Shown here: positions 61,701-64,000 of the stretch, piece by piece
Position numbering within the stretch: position 1 is the first letter of the stretch
Layout of the letters: every line of letters begins with the position of its first letter
NCBI RefSeq assembly: GCF_018613935.1
Contig: NZ_JAGGPF010000001.1
Location: 552,933 to 616,932 of the forward strand
Direction of reading: 5' to 3'
Length of the DNA: 64,000 nt
DNA from: Agromyces sp. ISL-38
Lineage (GTDB): Bacteria; Actinomycetota; Actinomycetes; Actinomycetales; Microbacteriaceae
Position numbers and translations under genes: made by a program
The notes under the pieces: generated by a model
What the model saw: only the letters and a program-made list of their open reading frames with translations
The model's database searches: none
Told to the model about the DNA's origin: nothing

Positions 61701-64000
61701 CCTCCGCGGGCGGGTACGCATCCCCGCCGGGAGAGGTCGGCACCGCGAGCTTGGACGCGAACGGCCAGCCAGTCCTGGTCGATGGGGGCGGAACGGTGTA
61801 CACGTTCCGAACGGACGGGAAGCTCGCGTCGGTCACGACCGCCGGAGATGTGCGAAAGCCCGCGAATCCGGTCCTGAAGTACCGGCCGGACGGGCGCCTG
61901 TCTCGAATCAGTGACCCCACCTCGAAAGACACCACCGCACCGACGAACTACGCCACGTACACGAGCCCGGGTTACACGCGCGAGGTGATCCTCGCGTACG
62001 GCGATGACACGCTCGAAGGCCTCGGCCTGCCCGGCACCGGGACGGCGTGTCCCACCCTGACCAGCGAGTACGCCAAGGCACCCGATCAGAATCTCTGCCG
62101 GATCTTCTATCCCGGGCATGACCCGGGCGCGGGAGTGGACGACACGACCCGGATCTTGTACTACGAGGGCGGGCAGATCGCCCGGATCATCGACCCTGGC
62201 GGCGCCTCCGCATCGTTCGGCTACGACAGCACCACCGGCAAGCTCACCGCGATCCGGGACAGCCTGCAGAACGACTGGTACGCGAAGAACCCGACCACCC
62301 CAGACCCGACGCTGTCCCGCACCGAGATCAGCTACGACAACAAGGGCAGGGTCGCGACGGTGACGCTCGCCGCCCCGGACGGGACCACACCGGCGAAACG
62401 ACCGAAGAAGACGTACACGTACGACACCGCCACTCGCACGAGCTATGTGGACGTGGCCGGCCTGACCGTCCCGAACACCGCCCCATCCAACGGGCACGCC
62501 CGCACCGTCACATACGACACCGCTCTCCGCCAGGTGACCGACCAGGGCGCGGCCGGGCTGACCGCGTCCACTGAATGGGATCCCACCGGGAGGGACCTGA
62601 TCCTGTCCCAGACCGACCCGTGGAACGTGAAGTCCACCACCCTGTACGACTCGCAGAACCGGGTCACGCACACCTACGGTCCGGCGCCGGCGTCCTGCTT
62701 CAACCCGACCACGAGAGTCCCACAGACCCCGTGTGAGGTGACCCCGGCGCATACCGTCCCGATGTATGACGGGCAACTGCCGGGGCTCGCGGCAGCGTAC
62801 TACGACAACAAGAGCCTGAGCGGCGCCCCCAAGGTGTACCAGCTCGGGGTCGGCCCGGCCACTGGGGAAGTGAACAAGCAGTGGGGCACTGCCGCTCCCC
62901 TCACCGGCATCCCAGCGGACAACTGGTCACTCCGGCTGACCGGGCTGATCACGTTCCCCGTCGCAGGCACCTACAAGCTCCGCACCTACTCCAATGACGG
63001 CACCCAACTCTGGTTGGACGACGTGATCAAGATCGACAACTGGAAACCCCAAACCGCGGCCTGGTCAAACGAAGTCACCTTCAACGCAACCGCCGGGCAG
63101 ACCGCCCGGATCCGGCTGCAGTACCTCGAGCTCACCGGGGACGCACAACTGCGCCTGACCTGGACCAAACCCGGCGGCACCGAGGAAACCATCCCCGGCA
63201 CCGCCTTGTCACCTGGGTACAATCTCGTCACCTCGTCCCTGACCGAGGACAGCGTCCCGACCAACACGTACGGGCTCACCGACGCCGCCGCACCCGATAT
63301 CACCACCGCCACCGGGTACGGGTCGACCCCATGGTTGGGGTTGGTACGGGAGTCGATCCTGGACCCGGGCGGGCTGGCGTTGACCACCCGCACCGGCTAC
63401 GAACCAGAAGGCACCGGGTACCTGCGCCGCACCACCCGGCACCTGCCCGCCGCGAACCCCTCCTCAACCGACGCCGGCACGATCTCGACGTACTACGGCG
63501 ACAAGGAAGGCCTCGGCACCGCGACCTGCGGGATCCCGGCGGGGACGAACCAGGCCGGGCTCCTCAAGTCCGTCCGCCAGCCGGTCGCCGCGAACGGCCA
63601 AGCCGTCGAGACCTCGTTCGTGTACGACCAGCTCGGCCGCACTCTGGGCAGCAAACGCACCGGTGACAACGACTGGACCTGCACCACTCTCGACGCGCGG
63701 GGACGCGCGACGAGTGTCGCCTACCCCGCGTATGGAGACACCTCGGCGCGCACTGCGACGTTCACGTTCGCGGCGGGCGGGGACCCGCTTACGGGCTGGG
63801 CGGAGGACGCGGCTGGTCGAGTGACCACGGTGGTGGATCTGCTCGGCCGGGTCGTGAGCTACACGGATGTGTGGGGCACGACGTCAACGGCGGAGTACAA
63901 CCTCATCGGGCAGGCCACGAAGGGGATGGTGGTGCCTCCTGGGGGCACCGCTGCTACCACCGAGTTGTCGTACAACGTGGACGGGCAGGTCGAGACGGTG
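58781..64000 (+). CDS. secreted RHS/YD-repeat protein with PA14 domains, C-terminus beyond window
   Basis: Open for 1740 codons from the GTG at 58781 (GTG 58787, with GGAG 5 bp upstream, is equally possible) to the right edge without a stop. N-terminal signal peptide (VVASIALLGGLLLDPGFPAVA). Residues about 100-420 are a beta-rich N-terminal region including a DNRLRE-like part (YSNGVDKVHAYKSNGQYTYN, GLKIGDTNTNGIWRTV). Fibronectin-III-like segments cover about 527-710. A PA14-like domain at about 773-925 (LGLTGTYYDATD, MSRDDGAKLLIDG) and a second at about 1333-1475 (LPGLAAAYYDNKSLSGAP, TYSNDGTQLWLDD) alternate with RHS/YD repeats (YDSTTGKLTAIRD, YDNKGRVATVTL, YDQLGRTLGSKRTGD, YNVDGQVETV). Such proteins are cell-surface shells, often carrying polymorphic C-terminal toxins; whether this one does cannot be seen. 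Confidence 0.85.
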   Translation, partial: MQVVRSGAGVIGVVASIALLGGLLLDPGFPAVADEAEVGSPSDAQILDLPLEGGDAPGEVLPEASTPDSVEPGLPIEPVATDGPSSSEPEDAGDAVAEVQAPVAESELPDDSKIIKQDMFSDTYDVGDGVRITRSSLEPINVKRDGEWREISTDVQGVGFWSFLGFGEGEVIDHPLSPRFAENATSDELLRVSSQGYDLTYALEGAADSGMQRNLGFGDKNRVEYPNVFPATTLVYDVENSGVKQFFRLADAPGQDGRASWTWRVDSGGLELVKTEDNVVEFRDEHDQVVLALPPLQAWDSAGESGANVGTQANVSVGLETLVSGSGSDWEVTVRADRDWLNDKDRVYPVWIDPLWQYSNGVDKVHAYKSNGQYTYNYGLKIGDTNTNGIWRTVAHYPYEQFFGKQVLDVNLAFWNITNDSTVTDRTGSLNWANAFSYNGVGHSLGGLYTDSDEGWVDDDRLTQQMVDWVNTRGPDGYLMHRGDESNTYTYKMFNTAQMITVWKDFPTPGALVSPSPSNGGWGGETPTLKVGGYTDPAGGGLAHLFRIGTSAATIDTATVWESGWIGPDEAKVPATVLKPGTTYYWKAFVADAYSGNHGTSTERVTPVYSFTVRQPADPAQGPSLPADGVVLAELQPTLSAPPATNQFGAAPDSYRFTVATGPDGKSGAVAMSGWQTGTTWQVPEGVLQDGGAYTWRVQTKDQYGESVNTWVNRFTVNLRLGASGPSPMDAAGPVTVNLANGNAALSFSSPTVNTVGGPMGLTFRYNSQQPNNLGLTGTYYDATDTAGINYHIEYGSRTPVLIRTDPGVNFDWGAGSPSPSIPSDHFIVRWDGYIRVPDAGSYEFGMSRDDGAKLLIDGQQIFDRYTVSQTSGNVEWAGTKLFGDTKAHKFSLDYFEMSGWAYAQLWVRYTKAGVQYQHAVPADWFSRSLPLLPQGWTSSSAIAGANAYQSVRVTETALAFTDSSGTPHTYTKTSAGGYASPPGEVGTASLDANGQPVLVDGGGTVYTFRTDGKLASVTTAGDVRKPANPVLKYRPDGRLSRISDPTSKDTTAPTNYATYTSPGYTREVILAYGDDTLEGLGLPGTGTACPTLTSEYAKAPDQNLCRIFYPGHDPGAGVDDTTRILYYEGGQIARIIDPGGASASFGYDSTTGKLTAIRDSLQNDWYAKNPTTPDPTLSRTEISYDNKGRVATVTLAAPDGTTPAKRPKKTYTYDTATRTSYVDVAGLTVPNTAPSNGHARTVTYDTALRQVTDQGAAGLTASTEWDPTGRDLILSQTDPWNVKSTTLYDSQNRVTHTYGPAPASCFNPTTRVPQTPCEVTPAHTVPMYDGQLPGLAAAYYDNKSLSGAPKVYQLGVGPATGEVNKQWGTAAPLTGIPADNWSLRLTGLITFPVAGTYKLRTYSNDGTQLWLDDVIKIDNWKPQTAAWSNEVTFNATAGQTARIRLQYLELTGDAQLRLTWTKPGGTEETIPGTALSPGYNLVTSSLTEDSVPTNTYGLTDAAAPDITTATGYGSTPWLGLVRESILDPGGLALTTRTGYEPEGTGYLRRTTRHLPAANPSSTDAGTISTYYGDKEGLGTATCGIPAGTNQAGLLKSVRQPVAANGQAVETSFVYDQLGRTLGSKRTGDNDWTCTTLDARGRATSVAYPAYGDTSARTATFTFAAGGDPLTGWAEDAAGRVTTVVDLLGRVVSYTDVWGTTSTAEYNLIGQATKGMVVPPGGTAATTELSYNVDGQVETV

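Noticed and set aside
60460..61914. A 484-codon open frame on the plus strand
   Set aside because: It lies in another register of the RHS gene, whose frame runs unbroken from 58781 to the edge and contains the recognisable repeats.

Overview
The window is high-GC DNA with short intergenic gaps, many GTG starts and a striking abundance of the contexts GGATGCC and GGCATCC. Together with the gene content (polyprenol-linked glycosyltransferase, F420-type oxidoreductase, PutA fused to P5C dehydrogenase, YAKG-type TetR regulators beside sugar genes) this points to an actinobacterium of the Micrococcales, most likely Microbacteriaceae (Agromyces/Microbacterium-like). That placement is inference from gene style. 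I see no rRNA, tRNA, CRISPR array or replication origin.

Layout. 0-4 kb: end of a WYL regulator, two META-domain lipoproteins and a small lipoprotein lying among decayed copies of each other and of a LysR gene. 4-9.5 kb: putA with its divergent LysR regulator, then a RimB-like protease divergent from rimK. 9.5-14.3 kb: small regulators (GntR, Lrp), a MORN protein, and an isomerase/oxidoreductase sugar operon facing its TetR. 14.6-16.9 kb: ddaH-rocD, which with putA could carry an arginine-type substrate to glutamate. 17.3-20.2 kb: an accessory island of single unrelated genes separated by a repeated 20-bp CGATCG-centred palindrome; this is the most unusual structure in the window. 20.5-27.1 kb: alpha/beta hydrolase with a CGNR regulator, then a TetR-controlled ABC sugar importer and a GH1 beta-glucosidase. 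27.1-34.1 kb: aminotransferase and EamA exporter with an Lrp regulator, hydrolase, DUF2809 protein, dolichol-phosphate-mannose-type glycosyltransferase and an MFS transporter, with gene remnants between them. 34.1-37.6 kb: two 92-bp mini-elements, then AraC, SDR and carboxylesterase genes.

37.7-51.1 kb is a nucleoside/purine-type uptake and breakdown cluster: two nucleoside hydrolases, a RarA-C-terminus-like protein, three amidohydrolases, a BMP-type ABC transporter, a creatininase gene with a frameshift, and a LacI regulator with three TGCAAA-type operators. 51.1-54.1 kb is a TetR plus GH3 beta-glucosidase pair. 54.3-55.7 kb holds a cupin and an aldo/keto reductase. 55.7-58.7 kb is a second accessory stretch with an IS3-like remnant, a membrane protein, a chimeric acetyltransferase ORF and a displaced 57-bp copy of the aldo/keto reductase 3' end. 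From 58.8 kb to the right edge runs an open frame of 1740 codons for a secreted RHS/YD-repeat protein with two PA14-like domains; its C-terminal end and any immunity gene lie outside the window.

Two host genes (the LysR gene at 2.9 kb and rocD) appear to carry palindromic repeat elements inserted in frame inside their coding sequences.
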